DNA from: Apus apus
Taxonomy: Eukaryota > Chordata > Aves > Apodiformes > Apodidae
Reading direction: 5' to 3'
Assembly: GCF_020740795.1 (NCBI RefSeq)
Contig: NC_067286.1
Span: forward strand, 1,049,990 to 1,113,989
Length of the DNA: 64,000 nt
Shown in pieces: positions 1 to 13,500 of the stretch. A program made the position numbers and the translations under genes. Under the pieces are notes generated by a model, which made no database searches, was not told where the DNA came from, and saw nothing but the letters and a program-made list of their open reading frames with translations. Position 1 is the first letter of the stretch. Every line of letters begins with the position of its first letter.

Positions 1-132
1 GCTGACAAACAATAGCTCAAGCCTTGAGAGATGGTTTCACCGCTGGTTTTCAGCGCGCACACCAGCAAGGCTCTTTCAAATGTTTTTTGTTGTGTTTTTT
101 TTTTTTCTCCTTCTTCCCCCCCACACCTTCAG

Positions 133-1571
133 CACTTGGCCACCTTCATCATGGACAAGAGCGAGTCCATCGTGACCGTGGATGATGCTATCCGGAAACT
201 CATCTTGCTCAACTCCAAGGAGAAGATCTGGACACAGGAGATGCTGCTGCAAGTCAACGACAAGTCCATCCGCTTGCTGGACTGCGAGTCACAGGTACCC
301 AGAGCTCTGCCAGACACGGGCTGCTGTGGGTGCCCTCCCTCTTCTGCCTGGCAGGGACACTTCTAAGGAACCCAAAGAAAGGCAGATCTCTACCAACACC
401 CACCCTTGGGTGTGCGGGGGCTGGCTGCCTCTAAATCAAAGGGCAGGTAGGTGTGGGATGATTTATTCACAGCTTCAGAGCACAGATAGCCCAGATGAAA
501 GATATCTTGAGCTGTCCTCCAGGCCAACAGCAAAACTGCTTTTCGTGGGAGTGATGCAGACAGACAGGTTCAGAGATCTGCATGAAGCATCAGCAGAGAG
601 GGAAGGGCATTTTACTTGCATTAAAATACCACTCAAAATCCCCTGCCCCAGCACAGGGTCCTGCTTTGGCAGGTGACACGTTCATACATATAAGGCACCT
701 GATCTGAGGGGAGGGAGGAGAGAGGCAGGGGGAGAGGGATGGTGCTGCCCTCTTTTTAGCAATGGGAAACTAAAGGACAAGGTCACCCAAGGAGACAGTG
801 TGTGGGGGGTAAGCCCTGCACAGAGAGAATCTCTCCTCCCAGTGTTCTGCTGGGATGCACAACAAGCATACTGGTGCAGGTAGAGCACAGCAGCACAATG
901 ATGGTGAGGAACAAAGCTCAGGTTATTGCAGTCTCAAGCTGGGGCCCACATGCAGGGCCCAGAGGAGAACAAGAGCTCACTCTATTTGCCATCCTCCCCT
1001 CTCCTCTTTGCAGTCCCAAGCCACTGTCCCTCTGCAGACCTTGGTGTGCAACCCCAAAGAGCCCAGCAAACCACCCTAAGAAGCACAAGCTCTGCCAGGT
1101 CTCTCCTCAAACAGGGACGCTTGGGGTTCACACACAGGACCATTCCCCAGCAGCTCAGGAGTTCCCTAGTGCCCAACCCCTTCCTCTCTTTCTTCCAGGA
1201 GGAGCTGGAGGACTTTCCTCTGCCCACAGTGCAGCACTGCCAGACGGTGCTGAACCAGATGCGTTACTCCTCCATCCTGCTCCTGGTGTGCCAGGATTCG
1301 GAGCAGCACAAACCCGACATCCACTTCTTCAACTGTGATGAGGTGGAGGTGAGCAGAGCCCTCCTTGCTGGGCTGGGACAGAACAAAATGTGCTCCAAGC
1401 TGTCTGGCAGCCCCTTCCTCCCTCATCCCCTCGGAGCCCTCAGTCCTTTCCAAAGCAGGGCCCTTAAAGACATCCCTGTTTTCTCTTTGAGGCGGAGATG
1501 GTTCATGAGGACATAGAAAGTGCCCTGGCAGACCACAAGCACGGCAAGAAGATACGGCCACAGACACTCAA
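133..1571 (+). other. EPS8L2: EPS8L2 exons encoding the PTB domain (partial)
   Basis: The three exons 133-294, 1199-1348 and 1492-1571 encode the phosphotyrosine-binding domain of the EPS8 family, from the strand [12 protein letters not shown] through NELED-like [15 protein letters not shown] to the closing helix [15 protein letters not shown]. The domain enters from an exon left of the window. The first exon begins after a long pyrimidine run (about 97-131) and CAG. The three exons have phases 0, 0 and 2. The family PTB binds NPxY-type tails and membranes. No residue loss was noticed. Confidence 0.9.
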
Positions 1572-4500
1572 GTAAGTGCTGCAGGATCCAGACGGAGTAA
1601 AACAAGGAAAAAAGCCCTTGCACACCAGCCTCTCAGTCAGGTTCAGCAGCCACTGATGGGGTGGTTGGATGTTTGCTTCCCTTGCAGAGCAAACCAAGAA
1701 AAGATCAAGCAGAGACAATCCATCCTGCCACCGCCACAAGGGCCGGCCCCCATCCCGATCCAGCACGACGCGCGGGGCTCAGGGGTGAACAGGAACCGGG
1801 TGGCACCCCCTTCCCACCACAACCCAGGTACCGGGGCACTCAGCGAGCCTGTCCTTTTACAAAATGAAAAAAAGGTCTATATTTCAGAGCTGGACCATGT
1901 AGAAACATCTATATTGTGATGCACAAGAGTTTCTAGGGAAATGGCCACCCCTGACCCTGCTCAGCATGAAGCTTTAATCCCGCTGCTGGCAGCAGCAGAG
2001 CTGGGCGTTCACCCAGGCAGGATTTCTGGATCTGAGAACACAGAGCCTGACACGACAGCAGGTGACAGGAGAAAGCCTTGAGGAGATGCCTGTTTGCAGA
2101 GATCACTTCTCCTTTTAAACACACCTTGCTGCTTTTTCTGCAAAACCTGTCAAAACTCATCACTTCAGCTTGACACCTAGACATGATGCACATTTTTCAC
2201 AGTCCTTTGCCAAAGCTGCCTCCCCAGTCCTCCCACTGTACCAGCCCTGCTGGGCTGGCCCTTTCAAACCCCATCTCACTGAGCTGACATGCTGGTCTTT
2301 TCACAAGAGGCCACATGAGCAATTGCTCACACTGAAATATCACCCCCACCCCACAGAGTCTCTGTCTTCTGGAAGCTGGGAGGTGCCTGTGTGGGATACT
2401 TATTTTTTTTATTGCAGGAGGATTTATTTTTTTTTTTTTAACATCAATTAAAAACCCTTAAGAGACTGCACCTGAGTGTGTATAAAAATGCTGATTTGTG
2501 CATTGAGGGCATTGGATGCCCTAAACATCAGTCACACAGAATTCCTGCCGTGCTGCTTTCTAGCAAGTGTCAGTTGTGTTCACTTCTCAGTCTCATTTCT
2601 TTTTTCTCAACTACTGTTTAAACTGGTACCCCTGGGACAAGGAAGGCCCTGCAGAGAGCTGGGGGTTAATCTAATCATAGAACCATAGATTTGTCAGGGT
2701 TGGAAGGGACCTTAAAAATCATCTAGTTCCAACCCCCCCCTGCAATGGGCAGGGAATCACACTTAATGGACCTGTGGAGGGCTCTGCAATGCACTCGGTA
2801 GCTCTTGGCTCCTCTGCAGGTGTAAGTCAGCTTGGATGCATCAGAGGCAAAGGAGTGGGAGACTCCTGGCAGCTGCAGACCAGGGCTTGCAGGTCTCAGC
2901 CTGTAGCTCCTCATGGTTCCTTCCCTGCTTTCCTTTGAAACAAGGCAGCATATCCACACTGAGGGCTGGCAGGCAGGTGCTGCCACCTTGGAGGATTTAA
3001 TTGGCATCTTTGATCACCTCCTGCTCTCTGTGCTCTCATCACCCAGAATAAATAACCAAGCTGGGAATTACCATCCTGTGGGTCCCTGTGTTGCACAGAG
3101 CCTATTTTCAGCCTCTGACAGTAAACACCCTTTTCTCCCCCTCCCTTGTTTGCAGACTATGAACGACGAAGCTCCAGCTCCCACGACCACGAGGAGTCCC
3201 GAGCCATCCTGGCACAGAAGATTGAAAAAGAAACGGTTGGTAACAGGAATGGTGCAGGGTCCAGAGGCAGAGGGAGGAGAGAGAGGAAGGAAGCCTGGGG
3301 CTCCTCCATCAGGATACCCTTTATGCACAGTCTAGCCATGGTTAAACTGGCATCTCTAAGGTGAACAACAGCAAAGCTCCTTCACTGGGTCATTATAATC
3401 TCCAGTGATGTGAGGGAGCTCTGCTGGTTCCAGGGGGGCTGCTCCTCCACAGCCCACAGCCCAGTTTTGGGGTTACTTGCCAGATGGCCATCAGCAGGGG
3501 TCACTTGTCACATTGACAAGAACAGTACACAGCCAGGCACAGCTTTGTGTTTGGAAAGTGATGAATTCAGCTTAATTTCATGCCTGGGTTCCCCATTCCC
3601 GTGCATTCTTCCAGGAAACGATGCCAGCACAGAGCAGCCAGGTCTGGGTCTCGGGCTCCCCAGCTGGGTGCAGCTTGGGCTCTTTCACCAGGTGTGTTGC
3701 ATTTCTGTCCTCACAGCAAATCCTGAACTGCACCCTGGATGACATCGAAGTGTTTGTCGCCAGGCTGCAGAAGGCTGCAGAGGCATTCAAACAGCTCAAC
3801 CAGAGGAAGAAAGGGAAGAAGAACAAGAAGAAAGGGCCAGCAGGTACAGTGCAGCAGCTAGAACCAACAGGGAACATGGGTGAAGGCTGGGAGGAGACCT
3901 CAGCTTACAACCCAGCAAGGGCAGGGTGAGGAAGGTGGAAGGTGCTGCTGGTCTCTGGGGACTTCTTGCAAAGCACAAGTGAAGACTCCAACACAGCGAA
4001 AGACTTTGGGCTTTTCTTGGACCCTTGATTTCAGAGTAGTTCTAGTCTCCAACACCCAGTATTGCTGCATTTTCTGCCTGCCACCTAGATGAAGCTTTCC
4101 TGAAAAGGGATGATCTAACTAAAGTGTCTTTCTCTCCACCTTCTCATAAAAGAGGGCATGCTGACTCTTCGAGCGAGACCCCCCAGTGAGGCTGAGTTCA
4201 TTGACTGCTTCCAGAAAACCAAACTGGCTTTTAACCTCTTGGTAAGACATGGAGGGTATTTTCACCCCATGCAGCGACAGGGCTTTTCCCCTTTAATCAC
4301 AAGGTAAAGCATTTAGAGTGAAATTTGTACTGAAAACACTGTCAAGGGACAGGGCTGTGAAATCCAGCTCCTTCAGAATCCAAACATTGTGTCAGGCTTG
4401 TGCAGGTGTCTTGGGCCAAGTTGTTAAACTCAAATTAGCAGCATGAAGTCCAGGATGGGACTGAGCAGCCCAGGGGCCTGCAGTGCCCAGGTCTCTTTTC

Positions 4501-7500
4501 AGACACAGTCCTGTCCAAAAGCATTTGTGGAGCTGTGAGTTTGGAGAGCCAAGATCTGCTGTGCCCACCTTGCTGGCAGCTGTGCAAAGGCTTGTCTGGA
4601 CACACCCCCTCCAGACACTCCTGTTATGGCCTTGAAAAGTAGTTTTGTGAGAGCTCTAGTCCTTGTTATGCTTGTAAAGCAGGAAACGGAGTATTGCAAA
4701 TATAAAAAAAGTCTTACCTACTTTAAATTGTTCTCATCTGATTCTGTCTACAGAGCAGCTGTAAAGCTGCCCCAGCCAGGGCCTGGGAAGTCTCTGATTA
4801 ACAAGAATTGCTGTCCCCTCTTGCCCTGAGGTTCTCGGCTTCTCTTTCTCCCTAGAGGAGCTGCCCTGAGGAAGGGGATGAGAAGCAGGAGCAGAAAGCT
4901 GTTCCCAGTGCTGCCCTGCTTAGGGAGGTACCCGAGACCAGGGGAGGTAACGAGCCAGAAGGAACTTCTGCCACTTCTGACCAAATTTGCCCAGCAAGCA
5001 CAGCCCAACAAAATCCCTCCCGAGACATTATTAGTAAGGAAACCACAGAGGCTGCAAACAACCTTAAAGCAGGACACCAGGCTCCAGCCTTCTCTTTCAG
5101 AAGCAAATTCCCATACATTTTTCCCTGCTCAGGACCAGGACTGTGTCTTGGAGGTGGCAGTACAGACATCTCAAGCCTTTGCTCCTCCATCCCACTAGTT
5201 ACTCCAAATCCCAAGCATTTCAGCTCCAGGCAAGACCTTGGTGAAGATCTTTCCTTATCTGCAATTTGCCGAGGAACCCTGCAAAACACTTGCTCTGCTG
5301 TTTTCCTTCATGGGAATCAGTAGGATTTTCAACTTGAAAAGAGTCAGAAGCAACAGGCCTGACCCTTGCTTGCTAAGGCTTGCAAAGTAAGCCAAGGTTT
5401 TCTGCTTCTGCTCCAAATAGCTTCAGAGGGACTGATTTTAACAGAGGAGGTACTTCCCTTCCCTCTCCCCCCTCCGGCCCCCTGAAATTCAACACCCTTA
5501 GAAATGGACATAAAAAGTATCTAAAACTGAATCCCAGACTGGTTTGGGGTGGAGGGACCTTAAAGATAACCTAGTCCCAACACCCTGCATGGGCAGGGAC
5601 ATCTCCCACTAGACCAGGTTGCTCCATCCAGCCTGGCCTGAAATGTTTCCTACTCCCCAAACACTTACTCTTCTCCCCTGATTTCAGGTGAACTGTGGAA
5701 AGTTTCCTTACTTTTTAGGCCATGTTATCAACTCTAGCAAATATTAGTCAGCAAGAATCCCTCCGTGTGACAGAAAAGAGAAGGCAAAAATCAAAATCAG
5801 GATTAAACTGGGTTTCCTCTCTCTTTCCAGGCCAAACTGAGAAAGCACATCCAGAACCCCAGCGCTTCAGAGTTGGTGCATTTCCTATTTGGGCCACTGG
5901 AACTGGTAATCCTGACTCACTGGTTTCACTGTGAACTTACTTTTTATTTCCAACATTGCTTTCACACTTTCAGGCAGGCAGACTATGCAGAAGAGTTCAA
6001 ACTCTGCTCACAACTGGATAAACCTTTCTCAGTAAAGTCTAGAAGCAGCTCTTTCAGTGTTTCTGGCCTCTGATCTGATTTCCAGCCTGAACTAAATACA
6101 CAAACCCTGGCAAACAGGAATCTCTCCACCCCATTAACAAAAGAGTTACTGGGAACAAAAGTGCAAGCCAGCTGTGGTTCCCATTGGGAATCTGCCTGAT
6201 CTCCCCTTCAAGCAAACATGGCTCAGCATTTGCACTGAAAATGGGAAGCAGAAAACCCAACTTGGAAAAAAAAAAAAGCCAGGAGGGACACAGAAATACC
6301 AAGGGATCTTCCATTCTTTAAAATGTCTGCTTGAGATCTCCTGCCTCTAACAAATAATTTTAGATCAGCCCTTGCTTTGACTGCCATAGAAGAATTGTTA
6401 TGTTCCTCTGAACTGCCCAGTGCTCTTCAAAGATTCAGAATGATGTTTCTTGAGACAACTGAGCTGATCAAAGGATTAGCTGCTGCCAACAGGAGTCAGA
6501 CCATCCCTTGGCATGAAGGCTTGTCCTCTGCCTTAATTTTATGCCTTGGAGAACTTAGCCAGGAACTCTGCCTTTTCTTAACAAAATCTGCCAATGAAGC
6601 ACTATCAGTGCAGTGTGAGGGCAGCAAAGGGACCCTGGGGGAACACAGCCTCCCTCTCAGGTAGCAGCAAACCACCCAGTTAATCTGTGTTGAGGAATCT
6701 CACCCTAACACATGAAGGCACAGAGGAGAACTTTGGAAGTGCAAGGCTACTGTGAGTTAGCTTGGTTTTAGAGGTACTAACCACAGCAGGTATCTTGGCT
6801 TCCTTGGAGTGGGCAGCCATAGAGCCTCAAAGGATCAGAGCCCATTTTTTCTCTCCTTCATTTCTGTTCCTGCATGTGTGTTTGTGCTGGTTTGACATTT
6901 TGAAAAACCTGCAAAATCTCTCATTTCTGTGTGTGTTATGCAGATCATCAGCAGCTGTGGTGGCTCTGAGCTTGCCAGGTCTGTTGTCAGCCCACTGCTT
7001 TCTAAAGACGCCACAGATTTCCTCAGAGGACACCTGACACCAAAGGAGATAACCCTCTGGGAATCCCTGGGAGAGACATGGACCAGGTCTAGGTGAGGAC
7101 AGAGCTGCCATCTCACCAAGCTCTTGAGAACGGGGTGCTTGATCCCGTATCCATGTCAGAGGCTCAGGGATGCCCTGATGCCCCTGCTTCTCCCTGAGAC
7201 ACTTTGGAGCCATGTTGTGACTCTTACCACCTCTTTCCCACTTTGTTTCCTAGAGCTGAATGGCCCCGAGAAGCAAACATCCCCACCTACATCCCCAAAT
7301 TCCGCAACGGCTGGGAACCACCCCTTGAAATCTTCCGTGGAGCTCCCTGGGAAATAGACATTGGACACTTGCAAGAGGAGGTTAGTCCTGTGGCCCTGGT
7401 CACCCTCTCTTCTTTTCCCCTCCCTCACCCCTTTTCAGAGTGAGGGATGGGCCTGTGGAGTTTGCAGTGGTAACAGGACTCAGCTGGACCTGGTCACCCC

Positions 7501-10500
7501 AGTTAAATACAGAAAGCAAGTAAGGCCAGAAAAGGGCAGCAATAATCAGCCTCACCTCCTGCTGGAAATCACAGAACGTGTTGGGTTGGAAGGGACCTGC
7601 AGAGGTCCTCTAGTCAACCCCCCTGCAGTGAGCAGGGAGCTCTTGAACCAGATCAGGTTGCTCAGCCTCTACACCACAACTGAGCCCCACTGACCCAGCA
7701 TCGCCCAAAGAACATGGGTGTGCGCCTCGTTCTGACCAAAAGCTTCCAGGCCACAATTCATCTCCCACTCTCCTTGTGCCTGCTACAGCTTTCCCCTTTC
7801 CCTTTCCCTGCTGACCAGTCCATGTTCCCCTCCCCAGCTCTCCTCAGCCAATGGATACCCCTACCGGAACTCCTCCCTCAAGCGCCAGGCTGCTGAGCAG
7901 ACCCAGGCTGGGGACTTCAAACAGAATGTCAATAGGTAACGTATCAGCACCCCCCTGCTAACCTCAGAAACACCCACTGCAACACCCCATCGTGCCAGGA
8001 TGTTCTGGCACCCTGGGATAACTCTCTGCCCATTGTTAATTCATGCTTGTTAATAAGATCAAGAGATCTTCCAAGATCAGATGAGGGATTACCCCTGTAA
8101 ACACTGTTTGCTTTTTAACCACCAGCAGCTCCACAAGGAAACGGGTGATGTGTGTTTTCCACCACAAGAGGCAGGAATATCAATCATGTCCTGTTCCACA
8201 ACATCAGCCCAGGGATATTAAGGATCATGTGCCAAAGATCCTGCACTTTAGTTCCTCGTACATTTAAAGGAGTACCTCTGCATTCATCCTAGAGCCACTG
8301 CACGTTGCACACAGAAAGAACCTGCTTGTAGGAGGAACTTGTAGTAAAAGTTCCTACTGAGCACACAACTCCCTGCTGTGGAATAACGCAGGGTGGGAAA
8401 GGACAGCCTGGACCCTGCAGCGCTGCCCAGAAACTATGTTAAACCAGGCAGTGCCAGTTTCTGTCACTGGAGGCAGCAGCTCCTCCTTTTGCTTTCTGAG
8501 ACAACCAAAGGGAAAAACATGTATTAGAAGCTGAATTAAACCAGGATGTATTTCCAAGCTTGCCCCTCAGGAAACTCATGCTGGGGGGGGGAGGAGTTCA
8601 TACAACTCCTCTTAATGAAATCCAGAAAGTGAGGGAAAAAAACCTCTTCCCCTTCCCTCAGAAGTCTGGGGAAGTTCAGCTCCCAGCCCAGAACCAGCCA
8701 GGCCAGCTCTTCAGGCTTTTTTCCAGGGGATGGCTCCTCCACAATTGAACCAAACACTCTGCCCCACTGCTAGTTTTCCATCACTCAGTGGTATCAAATC
8801 CTTATGGAAGTGCTTTTGCTTCCAAGTGTAGAGGCTTTTCACTTGCTTGTTTGTTTACAAGAGTTTCTGCCTTTGAAATTATTCTGAGAACTCCGAGTTT
8901 TGATGAATTTGCAACTGAATTCTCTACCCCACTCTGCTCTGCAGTGATTTGACACAAAGTTACCAACTTCAGATCTCTAAAGACTGGGTGCCCAGACCCA
9001 GCAGAGCACTTAACCACGGTGCTCTTCTGTTGCCAGCTGGGAAAACACCTTCAATCCAGACTGGTTTTTCATAGTTTTATAAATCATTTCAATTAGAAGC
9101 TCTACTACTACAAAGTTCAAATTCATAACAAAATACTTTCAATTCTGTTCTGTCAGCAAATAACTTACTCTTCCTGTTCACCCCATCAAAGCTCCTGGTG
9201 GGACCATAGAATGGCACAGATGCAGTGCAGACTGGGGCAAAAATGATGCTAACCAAGTCTCTTCTACAATTGCATTTTTCTAAGTGAGGTTATGGAAAAT
9301 CAGGAGAACTTAGTTGACATTAGAATATTTCAGTCTGTCTTTAGTGACTGGTGGATAATGCATACAAGGAGACCTTTTCATCTGTTGGTCTCAGCAGAGG
9401 AAAAGTGTAAAGAGAGTATGGAGCCCTGGAGTACAAATGAACACTGTGTCTTCTTACCAAGGAGAATGTTTCCCTGAGACACCACCAGCCTAACCACAGT
9501 GTGAGCACAGATGAGGATCTGTTTCCTCCTGGGCTCAGTGGGGCACCTTTTTGCCTGCCTTTCAGACTGTCCAGAGCAAGTGTTTTTTTTTCCTTACACA
9601 TTATCCATAAAGAAAACATGGAAGTTAAGGGCACTGAATCAGATGCCAAAACTGAGGATGTTCTTAGATGCTTTCTTCAGTCCTGAGCAGACCTCTGCCA
9701 AGTCTGCCCAGATGTTTGCCAAGATCAAAGTCCTGGGACAGACATATTTCCTGCCATACTCATGCTCTTTTCAGAGTAGTCTGAACCAGTTAACTACATT
9801 AACAAAAACACCCTGCATCAGTATAGTTATTCCCAGCAGGGTTTGGCTGCAGTCACGAGAGCCCCAAGCAATTACACAACAATCATCGAAGGTGTAAAAT
9901 CAAGGTGCTTGTTGGCCTCAGCCTCCTCCAGCCCCCTTTCCTCATGACTCATTCACCCTCTGGAATGCTACAAAATAAGGCATTTTTACCTAACTCAGGC
10001 TTGCCTCTCCATCCCTGCCTTTAGGGCACTACTGGGTAAAGCCACCACTCCCTTTCCTTCCGTCTATCTGAAATCCTGCTCCGAGCTGCCCACACCACAT
10101 GTACAACTTTGATATTGCACGTGGTTGTAACTAGACCAGGAGTTGTCCCAAACCAAGCAAACAGAAGACAACACTACAGCCACAGACATGATCCCAAAAC
10201 ACTGAACCAGTGGCTTCAGCCTCTTCTAGACCACCCAAAGCCACCTGGGGAAGACAGCAAATGCACAAGGGGCTTGCTTTTCTAGGTCAGGTTTTACAGA
10301 TGCCTCAGAAGCATTCCACAAAAAGCTGAGTTTCCACAGATCACAGATTTAAAATTCAATGACCAAACCCAAGAACTCAGCAATGGAAAAAAAACATCAG
10401 GCTAAAAACCGTAGTTGCTGGAAGCAACCAGCTTCACTAAGGGACACAGAACTCGACACAAACTGGAGGAGGGCCTGGCTCTGCACACACAGCATCCCTG

Positions 10501-13500
10501 GCAAGTCAGAAGCAGAAACATCCACAGAAAGTCCATTAAAATAGTTCCTACCTGCCCTTAGACAACAAGACAAGGCAGTTTTTCCATCCTGCAAACACTT
10601 CTGGAATTAGAAAAATAACCCTACACCCATTTTAACTAGAGAAGAAAAACATGAGATCTGCAAAGTCTTCCTAAGCCAGGAAAAAAAGGAAAAAACAAAA
10701 TAAAACAAAAGAAACCACAAACAAAAAACCAACCTATGAAAAAATAAGCCATTTCAGTTTGGGTCAAAGGAAATCGTTCATTCCACTTTTTCAGCATTTT
10801 CCATTTTTGACAATCCACCATATTTATTTTGTGTCTCTCCAAAGGAAAAGCCAGTTCAACACTGAGAGCTCTCTACCCTTGTGTAAGAAAATCCCAAGCA
10901 AAACACTCACACACATTCCTCTTCCCCCCAAAACGTATCTTAGAATAGAAACATTCAGACTCACCTTTTCTGAGAACCTGCAGAATCCTGTCCCAGCAGC
11001 TCAACAGTCAGTGCCTAATGAAAAAAAAACCACAGAGTTAGGCCCAGTTCTCCCTCCACTCCTTTTCAACCCCCTCTCCCCATCACTGGTGCCTCCCCTC
11101 TGCTTGGGCATGTGGAGCAGGTGGTTCCACTTAGCAGGACATGAGGTTTCACACTTAATTTTCACAGCAGGTGCAATCAGAGCCTTTTGGTTGTGCTTTG
11201 TCTCCCCAGCCCCTGCAAAGCACCAGCTGGCAGGGGTCTTTTCTCCCACCCTAAGAGCAGCAACCTTGCAGTCCCCCAATAAGCCACTAACTAAACAGCC
11301 CTTTTTTTTCCCAAAAAAAGGATGTTTCAATAAAATGAGAGGTGAAAATACTCCTCAAAATAGAGCAGCAAAGAAGCCCTGTCCCCCAAACACAAACGCC
11401 CAGCCTTCAGCATTCCTCTTTTGCCAGTGAACCTATCCTGCCCTAGTTATTAGGTGGGCCTCCATGACAACTCCATTATTCTTTCCCTCCTGCAGGAATT
11501 TTGAGCCCCAGGGAATGGCCCTGCCGAGGAGATATGCCAAAATCCGCTACGACTTCACCGCACGAAATGCCAATGAACTCTCAGTGCTTAAGGATGAAAT
11601 CCTGGAGGTGTGTGAAGGTGCTGGGTTCAAGCTCTGCCCCCCTCCCCTTCCCAGGAACAGGACAGAGACCTCAAGATACTGCCAAGCTCCAGCTCACTTT
11701 TGCTAGGTGTTTTCCAAGCAGGAACACAAAGCTTTGCTCAGATCCAAAGCTTTATGCCCCAGCTGGAGCAGGCTGGCTGTGCCCATGGGCTCAGCTGACT
11801 GATCAGTCACATCTTAATTAGCTTGGAGGAGCAAGGAAAACAAACCCCATTGCTCAGCCACTTGCTGGGCCCTTTATTACTACTCGCCCCCACCCCAAAG
11901 GAATTATTATCTATGAAAACATCCTTTTTCAGAACCTCATTCTTGCCACAACAGTGTGGACAGCTGGAAAATGCAGGACATGACTTGGTCCACACACTGA
12001 CCACAATGCATCTGTGACCTGAGGCAGAGACTTCAAGGTGTAGCTGGAATGAGAGATGGGAGAAATGCCAGTAAAGCTCATCCACACTGGGACGATTACC
12101 TTTTGTAAAAAACAAAAAACACAGTTCTGGGTAAAAGCAAGCCTGCCGAAAGGAGCAGGAGGGCAGGTACAACAGGAGGTACCTCAGCAAAGGGCTCTCC
12201 TTGCCACATCAGGCTGGTGATGTGACCATGTGTTAGATGTAACACCTGGTCAGGGTGTCTGGTAACACTCAGCAGCTTTTCAGGAGGCAGTCTTGGTTTG
12301 TTTTTTTTAACGCAAAAAGATAAAACAAAATCACTGGAAAAACAATTACAAACAAACAAACAAACCCCCCCAACATTAAAAAGATGGAGAAACAGGGAAA
12401 TTAAGTAGGAACTCTGAGTTCTTCCACACCCCAGGTCTGTCTCCCCCAAGAGATGCTCTCCTGTTCCTCATCAGGGTAAATTCTGATGCTTTTCAGGAAA
12501 GGCTTCAGTCCTGAATGGCAGATGAGTGCAGTGGATCTGTCTGGTGTTATCCTGATCATTTCACTTCACTGGCTAGTTTATTCTTTTATTTCTTTTTTCC
12601 CCCCTCTCAGGTGTTGGAAGACAACAAGCAGTGGTGGAAGTTGCTCAACCGGAGCGGGCAGCCTGGCTACGTCCCTTATAACATCCTGGATGTGGTGAAA
12701 CTGGAGGAGCTGGAGCTGGAACAGGTCTGTAATCAGGTGATACTGAACTGGGAGCTGGCTGCAGGGCATCACCAGCTTCTGGGAATAATCCTGCAATCAG
12801 ACCTCCCTGGATTCCTTAGGATGCTGTGCACAAGTCAGGATGAACCCTCCCAAGCAAACAAGCCAGGATCCTGGAGATTCCCGAGTCTCCTATGATAAAA
12901 CTCTCACATTTTGCCACCATGTACCTCCCCCCTCCCCAAACAAGATCCATCCTTCCCATCCCTATGGCAGTCTCATGCTTTCCTTCTGCTTCCAGATGCC
13001 AAGCACTGCTGCCAAGGGGCTTGGCAGGCAGGGCTATGGGACAGGTGAAGTACTGCCTGCCTGCCCTCAAGCACCTTGCCTCACAAAAATGTGGAGCTGG
13101 AGAGCTCTAAATGCCCTAAGGAAGTACATAACTGCCTCCCCACTTGGGTATTTCACAGCTTTATTTCAAAGCATGAGGTGCCTCAGCAGGTCTCTAGACA
13201 AAAGGCCTGGGAGTTTAATCAAGAACATGGCAAACAAACTCCTTCCAGGCTGCTCCAGGCACTTGGCAGGGGTCCCACAGCATCCAGTTACCAGAGCAGT
13301 GATGCTTTAGCTTCAAATGGGATTTCTGTTTCTTTTCTCTTCTTGTAAAACTCTTTTTGCCTCCCTTGCTCTCCACCTCCAAGAACACCCCATGAGCAGT
13401 GATTTCTGCCCAGCAAAAGGCTGAAGGACCATGTCACTCTCATGAGAGCCCTCACCCACTACAGCACCAAGCCAGCAGAAACCTGTCCCCCTCTCACTGT

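Noticed and set aside
31-366. 111-codon frame starting at an ATG in the left-edge intron
   Set aside because: It merges intron sequence with the PTB exon at 133-294. The CAG acceptor before 133 and the GT at 295 define the real exon.
10759-11430. 223-codon open frame in the largest EPS8L2 intron
   Set aside because: Composition is that of CT/A-rich intron, with no motif and no exon-like borders.
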